A model generated the notes under the pieces. That model did not search any database. It was not told where the DNA came from and saw nothing but the letters and a program-made list of their open reading frames with translations. A DNA stretch of 64,000 bases from Arthrobacter sp. N199823 (GTDB taxonomy: Bacteria; Actinomycetota; Actinomycetes; Actinomycetales; Micrococcaceae): positions 26,983 through 90,982 of the forward strand of contig NZ_PJIN01000012.1 of assembly GCF_002929705.1 (NCBI RefSeq). Reading direction: 5' to 3'. Below, one piece after another: positions 16,225 through 24,219 of the stretch. Both the position numbers and the translations under genes were made by a program. Position 1 is the stretch's first letter. Each line of letters begins with the position of its first letter.

Positions 16225-17859
16225 CTACTTGGCGGTTACTGCGTAGTACAGCGGAACGCCATTCCAGCCGAACTCGACCGTGTTGACATTGTTGCTCCAC
16301 ACGCCCTGGACTGCCTGGTACCACAGGGGTACTACCGGCATGTCCTTGAGCAAGATTTCCTGAGCCTGGTTGAAGATCTTATTTCCTTCTTCAACACTGG
16401 TAGCTGCAAGGCCTTCCTTCAACTTTGCATCGAAAGCAGGGTTGGAGTAGTCACCATCGTTGGAGCCTGCACCGGTGCCATACAGCGGGCCGAGGAAGTT
16501 GTACAGCGAAGGGTAGTCAGCCTGCCAGCCGGCGCGTGATGCACCGGTGAGCTTCTTCTCGTTGACCAGGGCACGCATTTCCTTGAAGCTGGCAATCGGG
16601 TTCAGCTCAGCCTTGATGCCCAGGTTGGTGGCAATCTGGTTGGCCATGGCCGTGATGTATTCCTTGTTGCCGGCACCATCGATGTTGGACGTGATGGTCA
16701 GGACCTTGCCTGCGGGCCACGGGTCAATGGCGTCAGCCTTCTCCCAAAGAGCCTTAGCCTTAGCGGCGTCGAACTTCAGAGCCTCAGAACCGGGAAGAGC
16801 AGCTTCATAGCCGTCAATGACGGGTGAGGTGAACTCCGTGGCAGCCTTCTTGTTGCCATAGAAGATCTTGTCAATGATCTGCTGACGATCAATGGCCATG
16901 GAGATGGCCTGGCGACGCATGGAGCCAGCCTCGCCCTTGAATTCGGGCATGTAGGACGGGAGGACCATAGTGGCGTTACCGGCGTAAGGCTGGTTGACGT
17001 TGCGGCCTTCGAAGTCAGTCTTGAAGTTCTGCAAGCCACTGGGTGGTACTTGATCCAAAATGTCCAGGTTATCTGCTTGCACCTCGGTGTAGGCAGAATC
17101 CGGGTTGTTGAAGATCGTGAAGGTCACGCCGCCGTTCTTGGCTTTCTGCGGGCCTTCGTACTTGTCGTTGGGGATCAGCTCAATGGAAACGTCATGCTTC
17201 CAGCCACCCTCAGCCAGCTTGTACGGGCCATTGCCAATGGGGTTCTGGCCGAATGCCTTGGGATCCTTGTAAGCAGATGCCGGCAGCGGGTAGAACGCCG
17301 TGTAGCCAAGACGCAGCGGGAAGTCAGATTCGGGCTGGGCAAGCTCAACGGTGAAGGTGCTGTCATCAACTACCTTCAGGCCTTCCATTTTGTCTTCAGT
17401 TGAGCCTTCAGCCGATACCTTGTCATAGCCCTTGATGGACTCGAAGAAGTAGCTGTTCAGCTGTGCATTCTTCGCGGCAGCACCAAAGTTCCAAGCGTCA
17501 ACGAAGGTCTGCGCAGTGATGGCAGTGCCGTCGCTGAACACCTTCCCGCTCTTGATCTTGATGGTGTAGTTCTGGGAATCCTTGGTTTCAATGGAATCCG
17601 CAATCTCGTTGACCGTGGCGCCCTTGGCGTCGTAGCTCACCAGACCGGAGAAGAGTAGGTCCATGACCTTACCGCCACCAACTTCATTGGTGTTTGCGGG
17701 CAGCAGGCCATTCTGCGGCTCGGTGTTATTGGCTGTGATGACCTTGGTGGCATCACCGGTTGCATTGGTGTTCTCACCAGCGCCACCGCCACATGCGGTC
17801 AGGGACATGGCAACCACTACTGCCAGGCCAAGTGCTTGGGAAGTACGCGACAAACGCAT
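16225..17859 (-). CDS. Peptide ABC transporter substrate-binding lipoprotein (family 5)
   Basis: A 544-residue extracytoplasmic solute-binding protein. The signal MRLSRTSQALGLAVVVAMS ends in the lipobox LTAC, giving a lipid-anchored Cys at about 22. Family 5 features are TEPQNGLLPANTNE, GKVFSDGTAITAQTFVDAWNF, NPIGNGPYKL and the C-terminal DMPVVPLWYQAV. It delivers oligopeptides to the permeases encoded downstream. AGGAGGCGGA directly before the ATG at 17859 fixes the start; the longer frame to 17940 has no such site. Confidence 0.94.
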   Translation of the reverse strand: MRLSRTSQALGLAVVVAMSLTACGGGAGENTNATGDATKVITANNTEPQNGLLPANTNEVGGGKVMDLLFSGLVSYDAKGATVNEIADSIETKDSQNYTIKIKSGKVFSDGTAITAQTFVDAWNFGAAAKNAQLNSYFFESIKGYDKVSAEGSTEDKMEGLKVVDDSTFTVELAQPESDFPLRLGYTAFYPLPASAYKDPKAFGQNPIGNGPYKLAEGGWKHDVSIELIPNDKYEGPQKAKNGGVTFTIFNNPDSAYTEVQADNLDILDQVPPSGLQNFKTDFEGRNVNQPYAGNATMVLPSYMPEFKGEAGSMRRQAISMAIDRQQIIDKIFYGNKKAATEFTSPVIDGYEAALPGSEALKFDAAKAKALWEKADAIDPWPAGKVLTITSNIDGAGNKEYITAMANQIATNLGIKAELNPIASFKEMRALVNEKKLTGASRAGWQADYPSLYNFLGPLYGTGAGSNDGDYSNPAFDAKLKEGLAATSVEEGNKIFNQAQEILLKDMPVVPLWYQAVQGVWSNNVNTVEFGWNGVPLYYAVTAK

Positions 17860-18055
17860 TCCGCCTCCTATTTTGTGATATGGATTCGAGCAAAGAGCCC
17901 GCCATCCCGGTTCCTTGTCTGGCCGGAGGCAGTGGCTCAACTCATACTCAAAGAGCCTAGCCGCAATATATTACCGGCAAGTAAACTCGACCACATTCTG
18001 GAAGCATCGTAATAAAACTGAGACCTAGAACACAAAACAAGCTGTCAGCAAGACA

Positions 18056-18089
18056 CAAAAAACGCCCCAGCAGATGCTGGGGCGTTTTT
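18056..18089. terminator. Terminator of typA, usable from both strands
   Basis: ACGCCCCAGCA and TGCTGGGGCGT form an 11-bp perfect stem 11 bp after the typA stop. Runs of A on the left and T on the right flank it, so it can act on either strand; typA is the gene that needs it. Confidence 0.9.
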
Positions 18090-18099
18090 GTAGGAACTA

Positions 18100-20016
18100 C
18101 TAGTTCTTGGCGCGTGAGCGGTACTGCTTGGCGCGGTCTCCGGCGTTGAGGATCAACTTACGGATACGAACTGCCTCAGGGGTAACCTCAACACACTCGT
18201 CTTCGCGAGCGAATTCGAGGGACTCTTCCAAGGTGAGGTTGCGCGGCGGCGTCATGTTCTCGAAGGTGTCCGAGGAAGCTGCACGCATGTTGGTGAGCTG
18301 CTTTTCCTTCGTGATGTTCACGTCCATGTCATCGGAGCGTGAGTTCTCGCCGACGATCATGCCCTCGTAGACCTCGGAGGTGGGCTGCACGAAGAAGTTC
18401 ATGCGTTCCTGGAGCTTGATCATCGCAAACGGGGTGACGACGCCAGAGCGGTCAGCCACGATGGAACCATTGGTGCGGTACTCGATCGGGCCGGCCCACG
18501 GCTCGTAGCCTTCGGAGATGGAAGCTGCGATACCGGCACCGCGGGTGTCGGTCATGAAGCGGGTACGGAAACCGATCAGTCCACGGGCGGGAACGACGAA
18601 TTCCATGCGGCACCAGCCGGTACCGTGGTTGGCCATGTTGGTCATGCGGCCCTTGCGAGCTGCCAGGAGCTGGGTTACGCCACCCAAGTATTCTTCGGGT
18701 ACGTCGATGGTCATGTGTTCCATCGGCTCGTGAACCTTGCCGTCAATCATCTTGGTAACAACCTGAGGCTTACCAACTGTCAGCTCGAAGCCTTCGCGAC
18801 GCATCTGCTCAACGAGGATGGACAGAGCCAATTCGCCACGGCCCTGAACTTCCCAAGCGTCAGGACGCTCGGTGGGAAGAACGTTCAAGGAAACGTTACC
18901 AACGAGTTCCTTGTCGAGGCGATCCTTGACCTGGCGGGCAGTGACCTTGTGGCCCTTGACGCGGCCGGCGATCGGGGAGGTGTTGATACCGATGGTCATG
19001 GAGATGGCCGGCGGGTCAACCGTGATCAGCGGCAACGGCTGCGGGTTGTCAATGTCGGTCAGGGTTTCACCAATGGTGATGTCTTCGATACCGGCAACAG
19101 CAACGATTTCACCCGGACCAGCAGACTCAGCCGGAACACGGGTCAGTGCCTTGGTGGCGAGCAGTTCGGTGATCTTGACAGACTTAACCGTGCCATCCTG
19201 GCGGCACCAGGCAACGGTCTGGCCCTTGGTCAGGGTGCCGTTGAAGATACGCAGCAGAGCCAAACGGCCCAGGAACGGTGAAGCATCCAGGTTGGTGACG
19301 TGCGCCTGCAGGACACCTTCTGGGTTGTAGGTGGGGGCCGGGATGTGGTCCATGATGACCTTGAACAGCGGCTCAAGGTCTTCGCTGTCCGGAGCGGTAC
19401 CGTTCTCGGGCTGCACGGTGGAGGCGCGGCCCAAGCGGCCGGATGCGTAAACAACCGGAACGTTCAAAACGGCGTCGAGGTCCAGGTCCGGGACTTCGTC
19501 AGCCATGTCAGAGGCCAGGCCCAGGAGCAGGTCCATGGACTCGGCAACAACTTCATCGATGCGAGCATCGGGGCGGTCAGTCTTGTTGACCAACAGGATT
19601 ACGGGGAGCTTTGCAGCCAGTGCCTTACGCAGCACGAAGCGGGTCTGCGGCAGCGGGCCTTCAGAGGCGTCAACGAGCAGAACAACGCCGTCAACCATGG
19701 ACAGACCTCGCTCAACTTCGCCACCGAAGTCGGCGTGGCCGGGGGTGTCGATGACGTTGATGGTCATGGCCAGACCATTGGCCGAGGGGCCGTTGTAAGC
19801 AACGGTCGTGTTCTTGGCCAAAATGGTAATGCCCTTTTCGCGCTCCAGGTCACCGGAGTCCATGACGCGCTCAGCAACGTCACCGTGGGCGGCGAATGCG
19901 TGCGTCTGCTGCAGCATGGCATCGACCAAGGTGGTCTTTCCATGGTCAACGTGCGCGACAATGGCGACGTTGCGCAGGTCATTGCGCGAAGCAGTATTGA
20001 GGGAAAGATCGCTCAT
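18100..20016 (-). CDS. typA: Ribosome-associated GTPase TypA/BipA
   Basis: A 638-residue translational GTPase related to EF-G and LepA, involved in ribosome assembly and stress growth. The G domain has AHVDHGKTTL (G1), EKGITILAK (G2 region), DTPGHADFGGEVER (G3) and NKTDRPDAR (G4). Domain II, an EF-G-like domain and the TypA-specific C-terminal domain follow (SDDMDVNITKEKQLTNMR, then APP-RNLTLE-like PPRNLTLEESLEF). Length and order are normal. The gene is monocistronic, with its own terminator and a leader of about 90 nt if the candidate -10 at 20117-20122 is used. Confidence 0.96.
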   Translation of the reverse strand: MSDLSLNTASRNDLRNVAIVAHVDHGKTTLVDAMLQQTHAFAAHGDVAERVMDSGDLEREKGITILAKNTTVAYNGPSANGLAMTINVIDTPGHADFGGEVERGLSMVDGVVLLVDASEGPLPQTRFVLRKALAAKLPVILLVNKTDRPDARIDEVVAESMDLLLGLASDMADEVPDLDLDAVLNVPVVYASGRLGRASTVQPENGTAPDSEDLEPLFKVIMDHIPAPTYNPEGVLQAHVTNLDASPFLGRLALLRIFNGTLTKGQTVAWCRQDGTVKSVKITELLATKALTRVPAESAGPGEIVAVAGIEDITIGETLTDIDNPQPLPLITVDPPAISMTIGINTSPIAGRVKGHKVTARQVKDRLDKELVGNVSLNVLPTERPDAWEVQGRGELALSILVEQMRREGFELTVGKPQVVTKMIDGKVHEPMEHMTIDVPEEYLGGVTQLLAARKGRMTNMANHGTGWCRMEFVVPARGLIGFRTRFMTDTRGAGIAASISEGYEPWAGPIEYRTNGSIVADRSGVVTPFAMIKLQERMNFFVQPTSEVYEGMIVGENSRSDDMDVNITKEKQLTNMRAASSDTFENMTPPRNLTLEESLEFAREDECVEVTPEAVRIRKLILNAGDRAKQYRSRAKN

Positions 20017-20384
20017 GCGTGAAGACTCGTTTCAGTTGGGCCCGGCTGCAGGCCCGGAAGGGCTAAAGCAGAAAGTCACATTAGATGGTTGGCCGCGATA
20101 TTCGGCAGATAACACCATTCTAGACGAAGTGCCAAATGCGGCCTACCCACTTTATCCCATTTGTGCCATGTTTTCTGACACTCCCAACGGGGCTTTCCCC
20201 GCAATCCGGCCCGCTTTCCCGGCAGAAGTACGACGTCGACCAGCACCTTCCGTGACTAACGTCACCTAACGCTGTGAGTTCTTTGGGCGCGGTGGGCCCG
20301 CATGGAGAGACCCCAGCGGAATCGGGATCATCTCGCGCAGCAGGTGCTTGGTCATGCACGGCTGAGTCTTTACTTGACTGGCCC
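20017..20384. other. Non-coding region upstream of typA (368 bp)
   Basis: No gene is seen. On the minus strand a TAGAAT (20122-20117) could be the typA -10, giving a leader of about 94 nt. A small palindrome GTGAC-taac-GTCAC lies at 20252-20265. The right end is just after the stop of the lone binding protein. No clear terminator for that gene is visible. Confidence 0.5.
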
Positions 20385-22190
20385 TTACTTGACGGAGGCC
20401 CACTGAGCGATGCTTTGCCACGGCCCGATCTCCAATGGCGAGTGAGCCACCCCTGACACATGTTCCCCGGACGCGCTCACGGTTGCCCGTTGGAACAACG
20501 GCAACCCGTAGCCAGCCTCTATGACCAGCTTGTCGATCTGCATCTTCAGGGCATTCTGCTTGGCCTCATCCGGCTCAAGCGCCAACTGATCGGTGAGCTG
20601 ATCCACCACGGTATTGGAGAAGTTGTTGAAGTTTGATGCCGCACCGGTCCGGAAGATCTGGGGCACCTGGGCGGATCCGGCAGGGTTGCGGCTCCATCCG
20701 TACAGCGCAACATCGAAGGCGCCTGACTTCAAGGCTGCGACCCACTCCTTGGCATTTCTTCCGGCGTCGGTTACGGAAAACCCGGCCTCAGCGGCGGAGG
20801 CGGCGATCAGTTGGTATTGGGCGACCCGCTCGGCGTCGTCCTTGTTATAAAGGACACGGACGGTTGGTTTGGCGCCCTTGAGCAGTTCCTTTGCTTGCGT
20901 GATTCCATCAGGATCCACGGCTCCCGGGGCGAAGTCCTTGCTCCCATTGCTCGCCGAAGACTCCTTGTACGGCACTTGTACGGGAGCGAACACAAATGAA
21001 TTGAGCACCTCCGCGTTGGCATCCAGTGGTTTGGCTACTTCATCGATGATTGGCTGGCGCGGCACCGTATGCAGGAATGCCTGCCGCAGATCCGGCGCGG
21101 CCAAGGCACCCTTGAAGTTCAGCACCACTTGATCGAAGCCCAGTCCGCTACCGAGCTGCACTTGGACTCCTGCGGGTTGCAGCGCATTGAGTGCACTGAC
21201 CCGCTCGGCGCTCATGGCTGGTGAGATGACATCAGCAGTACCTGCTTCAAGAGCGGCGATCTGCTTGTCAGGGTCGGCTTGGTACTTGACAGTCAAGGTG
21301 TCTAACTTAGGCACGGCCCCCCACACATAATCAACGTTGCGGGTGAGCACCAATTCCTTATCCGCTGTGATGCCCTTGACCAGGTAGGGGCCGTTGGACA
21401 GCGCCAACGTGGGGTCCGGCATGCTGCGGGAGTCAAAGCCCGTGTTCCAAAAGTCGGCCACCTTGCGCAGCGTCGGATCGGGCCGTGTTTGCTTGGCAGG
21501 ATCACCCTTGGGCACACTTTCCAGGACGCGGGACAGCGCCGGCGCATCGGCCAACCCTGCCCGGACCGCCACAATGTGCGCGGGAATGGACACGGTTGAG
21601 CCCAGCACCGTCTCCCAATCAGAGAACGGCTTGGTGTAAACGAGAGTCAGCGATTTCCCATCGTCACTGATGACGGGACGCTCGGTCTGCGCCAGCCCGG
21701 AGTGGTCCCCTGCCGAGTGAAAATAGGCGGTGCCCGAGGTCACGGCGAAGTTCTTATCCAGAACGGCATCGTTGTACCAGCCGGACAAGGCAGCCCACTG
21801 AAGCATCAAATCATCGGCGGTGACCGGTTCGCCGTCGGACCATTGCACACCGTCATTGATGGTGTATTTGATGGTCAGCGGATTGTCTTTGACCTTTTCA
21901 TACTTGCCGAACTGCTCATTTTTAACAATCTTCAGATCGCTGTCCACCGTGTTGAAGCCCGAGTGTGTTGCCGCATCAATTCTGGTGTTGGTGGCAGTTT
22001 TACCGGTGACGCTGGCAGCGTTGAATGAGGTAAATGGGGCAGCTTCGAGCACGGTGACGTTGCCGCCCACCGTGGCTGTCGGTGATGCACTGGTGGGATT
22101 CGGAGCAGGTGGCGTCCCCGTGCAGGCACTCAGGACAACGGCTAAGGCTGCTGCGGCAGCCAATACTTTGGAAATGCGTCCGGGCCGCAT
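20385..22190 (-). CDS. Lone ABC transporter family substrate-binding lipoprotein (family 5)
   Basis: A 601-residue lipoprotein with signal MRPGRISKVLAAAAALAVV and lipobox LSAC (Cys about 23), followed by a Pro/Thr-rich linker. Family 5 blocks include NDGVQWSDGEPVTADDLMLQWA, NGPYLVKGI and the late GYGLPLFQRATVSA. Compared with the binding protein at 16-18 kb it is more diverged and has no permease or ATPase next to it. Such stand-alone copies near typA occur in actinobacteria. It may serve another transporter or act as a chaperone-like or cell-wall-associated protein; the ligand is unknown. GGAGGTGGA precedes the ATG. Confidence 0.9.
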   Translation of the reverse strand: MRPGRISKVLAAAAALAVVLSACTGTPPAPNPTSASPTATVGGNVTVLEAAPFTSFNAASVTGKTATNTRIDAATHSGFNTVDSDLKIVKNEQFGKYEKVKDNPLTIKYTINDGVQWSDGEPVTADDLMLQWAALSGWYNDAVLDKNFAVTSGTAYFHSAGDHSGLAQTERPVISDDGKSLTLVYTKPFSDWETVLGSTVSIPAHIVAVRAGLADAPALSRVLESVPKGDPAKQTRPDPTLRKVADFWNTGFDSRSMPDPTLALSNGPYLVKGITADKELVLTRNVDYVWGAVPKLDTLTVKYQADPDKQIAALEAGTADVISPAMSAERVSALNALQPAGVQVQLGSGLGFDQVVLNFKGALAAPDLRQAFLHTVPRQPIIDEVAKPLDANAEVLNSFVFAPVQVPYKESSASNGSKDFAPGAVDPDGITQAKELLKGAKPTVRVLYNKDDAERVAQYQLIAASAAEAGFSVTDAGRNAKEWVAALKSGAFDVALYGWSRNPAGSAQVPQIFRTGAASNFNNFSNTVVDQLTDQLALEPDEAKQNALKMQIDKLVIEAGYGLPLFQRATVSASGEHVSGVAHSPLEIGPWQSIAQWASVK

Positions 22191-22385
22191 TCCACCTCCA
22201 GGTTCTTCGCTTCAATATGGCCTCCGGGACTCCAATGGCGTGGAGCCGGTCCCGGGAATAATCCTGTTTGTTAGGGTACCGCAGCCATGTGGGCGTGAGC
22301 CGAGGGTGCGCCGGGTCTCTACGCTCGACACCGTAGGCCGCGCGCAAAAGGCGATCTCCGGCGTCGACCATTAAAAGACACGGCT

Positions 22386-22949
22386 CTAGTACCCAGTGGC
22401 GCCGTCAACACACTCACGCAGCAGGTCCACATGACCGAGGTGCCGGGCGTATTCCTCAATCATGTGCGTGTAAACCCAGCGCAAATTCAGTTGCTGCCCG
22501 TGCCGCAGCGCCGGAAGCGCGGCGTCGAGATCGGTAACGTTCGCTGCCAACTCTCGGGCGAGGATCGTTTCCTGGCTGTAGGCGGCAACGTCGGCGAGGG
22601 CAGTGGCTTCGGTGGCCCCGTTGAAGTCAGCATCGGGGTCCTCCTCCTTGTAACGAGCCGGCTGATCAGTCCCCGCCACAACATTTGAGAACCAGTAGCG
22701 CTCAACGTCGCACAGATGGCGCACAATCCCGGCGATGCTCATGCCCGAGGGCGGAACGGCAGCTCGGCACAGTTGCTCCGCGGTGAGACCGCCAACCTTG
22801 ATGGGCAAGGTGAGGCGGTAAAACTCCAGCCACGCCTCGAGCGATTCCCGCTCACCCGCCATGAACGGCGGGCCGGTGCGGACATCCGGCATGACAGGGG
22901 TGCGCTCATTCGACTCATTGAGTAGGTCCATGGGATTACTGTTCCACAC
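22386..22949 (-). CDS. DinB/DUF664 family protein
   Basis: A protein of up to 187 residues with the DinB four-helix-bundle pattern: SIAGIVRHLCDVERYWF (first metal-site His) and the C-terminal TLRWV-like NLRWVYTHMIEEYARHLGHVDLLRE (second and third His). Members of this superfamily in actinobacteria include thiol-dependent (mycothiol or bacillithiol) transferases; with mshB in the window a mycothiol role is possible but not shown. The GTG at 22949 or the ATG at 22931 could be the start; neither has a good ribosome site. Confidence 0.85.
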   Translation of the reverse strand: MWNSNPMDLLNESNERTPVMPDVRTGPPFMAGERESLEAWLEFYRLTLPIKVGGLTAEQLCRAAVPPSGMSIAGIVRHLCDVERYWFSNVVAGTDQPARYKEEDPDADFNGATEATALADVAAYSQETILARELAANVTDLDAALPALRHGQQLNLRWVYTHMIEEYARHLGHVDLLRECVDGATGY

Positions 22950-22972
22950 TAGTCAGGGCCCACGCGGCACGG

Positions 22973-22978
22973 CAGAAT
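22973..22978 (+). promoter_or_regulatory. -10 hexamer of the VOC gene, leaderless
   Basis: CAGAAT begins 12 nt before the ATG at 22985, with no Shine-Dalgarno sequence. Confidence 0.45.
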
Positions 22979-22984
22979 AGCGCC

Positions 22985-23374
22985 ATGGCCTCACGCATAG
23001 AAAACTTTTCCATTGATTCCGCTTCACCTTCCGAAACTGCCCAATTCTGGGCGGAGGCGTTGGGCTGGAATATTGTCCATGACGACGGCGAGGAAGTGGC
23101 GCTTCAGCCACCCGCCGGCAGTCCGGAAGCTGGAATCTTGCCGGACCTTTTGTTCTTGAAAGTCCCCGAAGGGAAATCGGTAAAGAATAGGCTGCACCTG
23201 GATCTGCGCCCCGATGATCAGCCCGCCGAGATCGCTCGGTTGGAAGCGCTGGGCGCTACCCGCGTGGACATCGGGCAGGGCACCTCGCACACATGGGTGG
23301 TCATGGGCGATCCCGAGGGCAACGAGTTTTGTGTGCTGCGCACCCTGACGGAAGCAGAGCGTGCGGCGCAGTAG
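22985..23374 (+). CDS. VOC family (glyoxalase/bleomycin-resistance fold) protein
   Basis: A 129-residue protein with a single glyoxalase-type fold of two beta-alpha-beta-beta-beta units. Seen are ENFSIDSASPSETAQFWAEALGW at the N terminus, HLDLRPDD in the middle and the ending WVVMGDPEGNEFCVLR with the usual Glu in GNEFC. These proteins bind a metal and act on small substrates or drugs; the specific substrate is unknown. It is divergent from the DinB gene. Confidence 0.88.
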   Translation: MASRIENFSIDSASPSETAQFWAEALGWNIVHDDGEEVALQPPAGSPEAGILPDLLFLKVPEGKSVKNRLHLDLRPDDQPAEIARLEALGATRVDIGQGTSHTWVVMGDPEGNEFCVLRTLTEAERAAQ

Positions 23375-23484
23375 TTCTTTCGCTTTTCGCCGGCCCCACT
23401 CAGCCACATTTCCACTCTTTGACTCCACGGTAAGATGCACTGAGCCGTTTGTCGCGCTCGATTACGATGACGCAAAGGAAATCC

Positions 23485-24096
23485 GTGAAGATCACTATCA
23501 TTGGCGGCTCACAAGGCACCGGAGCTCACTTGGCAGCGCTGGCACATCAAGCCGGCCATGAGGTGACCACTGTTTCACGCAGTGGCGTCACGCCTGCTGG
23601 CACCCATGTGGTGATGGGCAACGCGTGCGATCCGTCAGTAGTGACAGAAGCCATTGCCGGAGCCGACGCCGTTGTTGTCACGGTTGGCGGCGCAAGAGGC
23701 GTCCGCCATCACCGGGCGGCGGTCACGCAAGTAGTTGTTGCAGCCATGGCGAAAACAGCCACCCGCAGAATCGTGGTGCAATCCTCGCTGGGTGCCGGCG
23801 ATTCCGCCAAGCAGTTGCCCGCTTTTCTCCGTCCGGTCATGAAGGTCCTGCTCGCAAAGCCGCTGGCCGATCACAACGCGCAAGAATCAGCAGTCACTAG
23901 CGCTGGACTTGATTGGACATTTGTCCGCCCCACCGGCTTGACCAACAAGCCAGGCACTGGAGCATGGAAAGCCTTGGAAGTCACCAGCCAAGAAAGGCTG
24001 GGCGGTTCAATTCCGCGCGTCGATCTTGCCGGATGTCTGCTGGAAATCCTTGAAGACAATTCCACCATTGGCAAGGCTCTGGGCGTCAGCGCTTGA
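23485..24096 (+). CDS. NAD(P)-binding atypical SDR (NmrA-like)
   Basis: A 203-residue Rossmann protein that starts VKITIIGGSQGTGAHLAALA, the G-x-x-G-x-x-G dinucleotide motif of atypical SDRs. RIVVQSSLGAGDS stands at strand 5 and LDWTFVRPTGLTNKPGTG at the substrate side. It has no YxxxK catalytic pair, as is usual for NmrA-type proteins. AAGGA 5 nt before the GTG at 23485 decides the start over the upstream in-frame starts. The substrate is unknown. Confidence 0.85.
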   Translation: MKITIIGGSQGTGAHLAALAHQAGHEVTTVSRSGVTPAGTHVVMGNACDPSVVTEAIAGADAVVVTVGGARGVRHHRAAVTQVVVAAMAKTATRRIVVQSSLGAGDSAKQLPAFLRPVMKVLLAKPLADHNAQESAVTSAGLDWTFVRPTGLTNKPGTGAWKALEVTSQERLGGSIPRVDLAGCLLEILEDNSTIGKALGVSA

Positions 24097-24186
24097 TCTA
24101 ATTTCGGCCTTCGCTTGTTCTTCGTTTGATCGGGGCCGGATCGACGTCGACTACCCTGCACAGCGTTGCCGCTCCTGCACCGTCAA

Positions 24187-24213
24187 ATTATAGTGTCGGC
24201 AGGACACTATAAT
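24187..24213 (+). promoter_or_regulatory. Perfect operator overlapping a leaderless -10
   Basis: ATTATAGTGTC (24187-24197), GGCAG, and GACACTATAAT (24203-24213) form an 11-bp perfect inverted repeat. Its right arm contains TATAAT (24208-24213), a consensus -10 whose first base is 12 nt before the ATG at 24220. A repressor bound here would block the promoter directly. The symmetry and spacing suit a TetR- or MarR-type dimer. Confidence 0.75.
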
Positions 24214-24219
24214 GGGATG

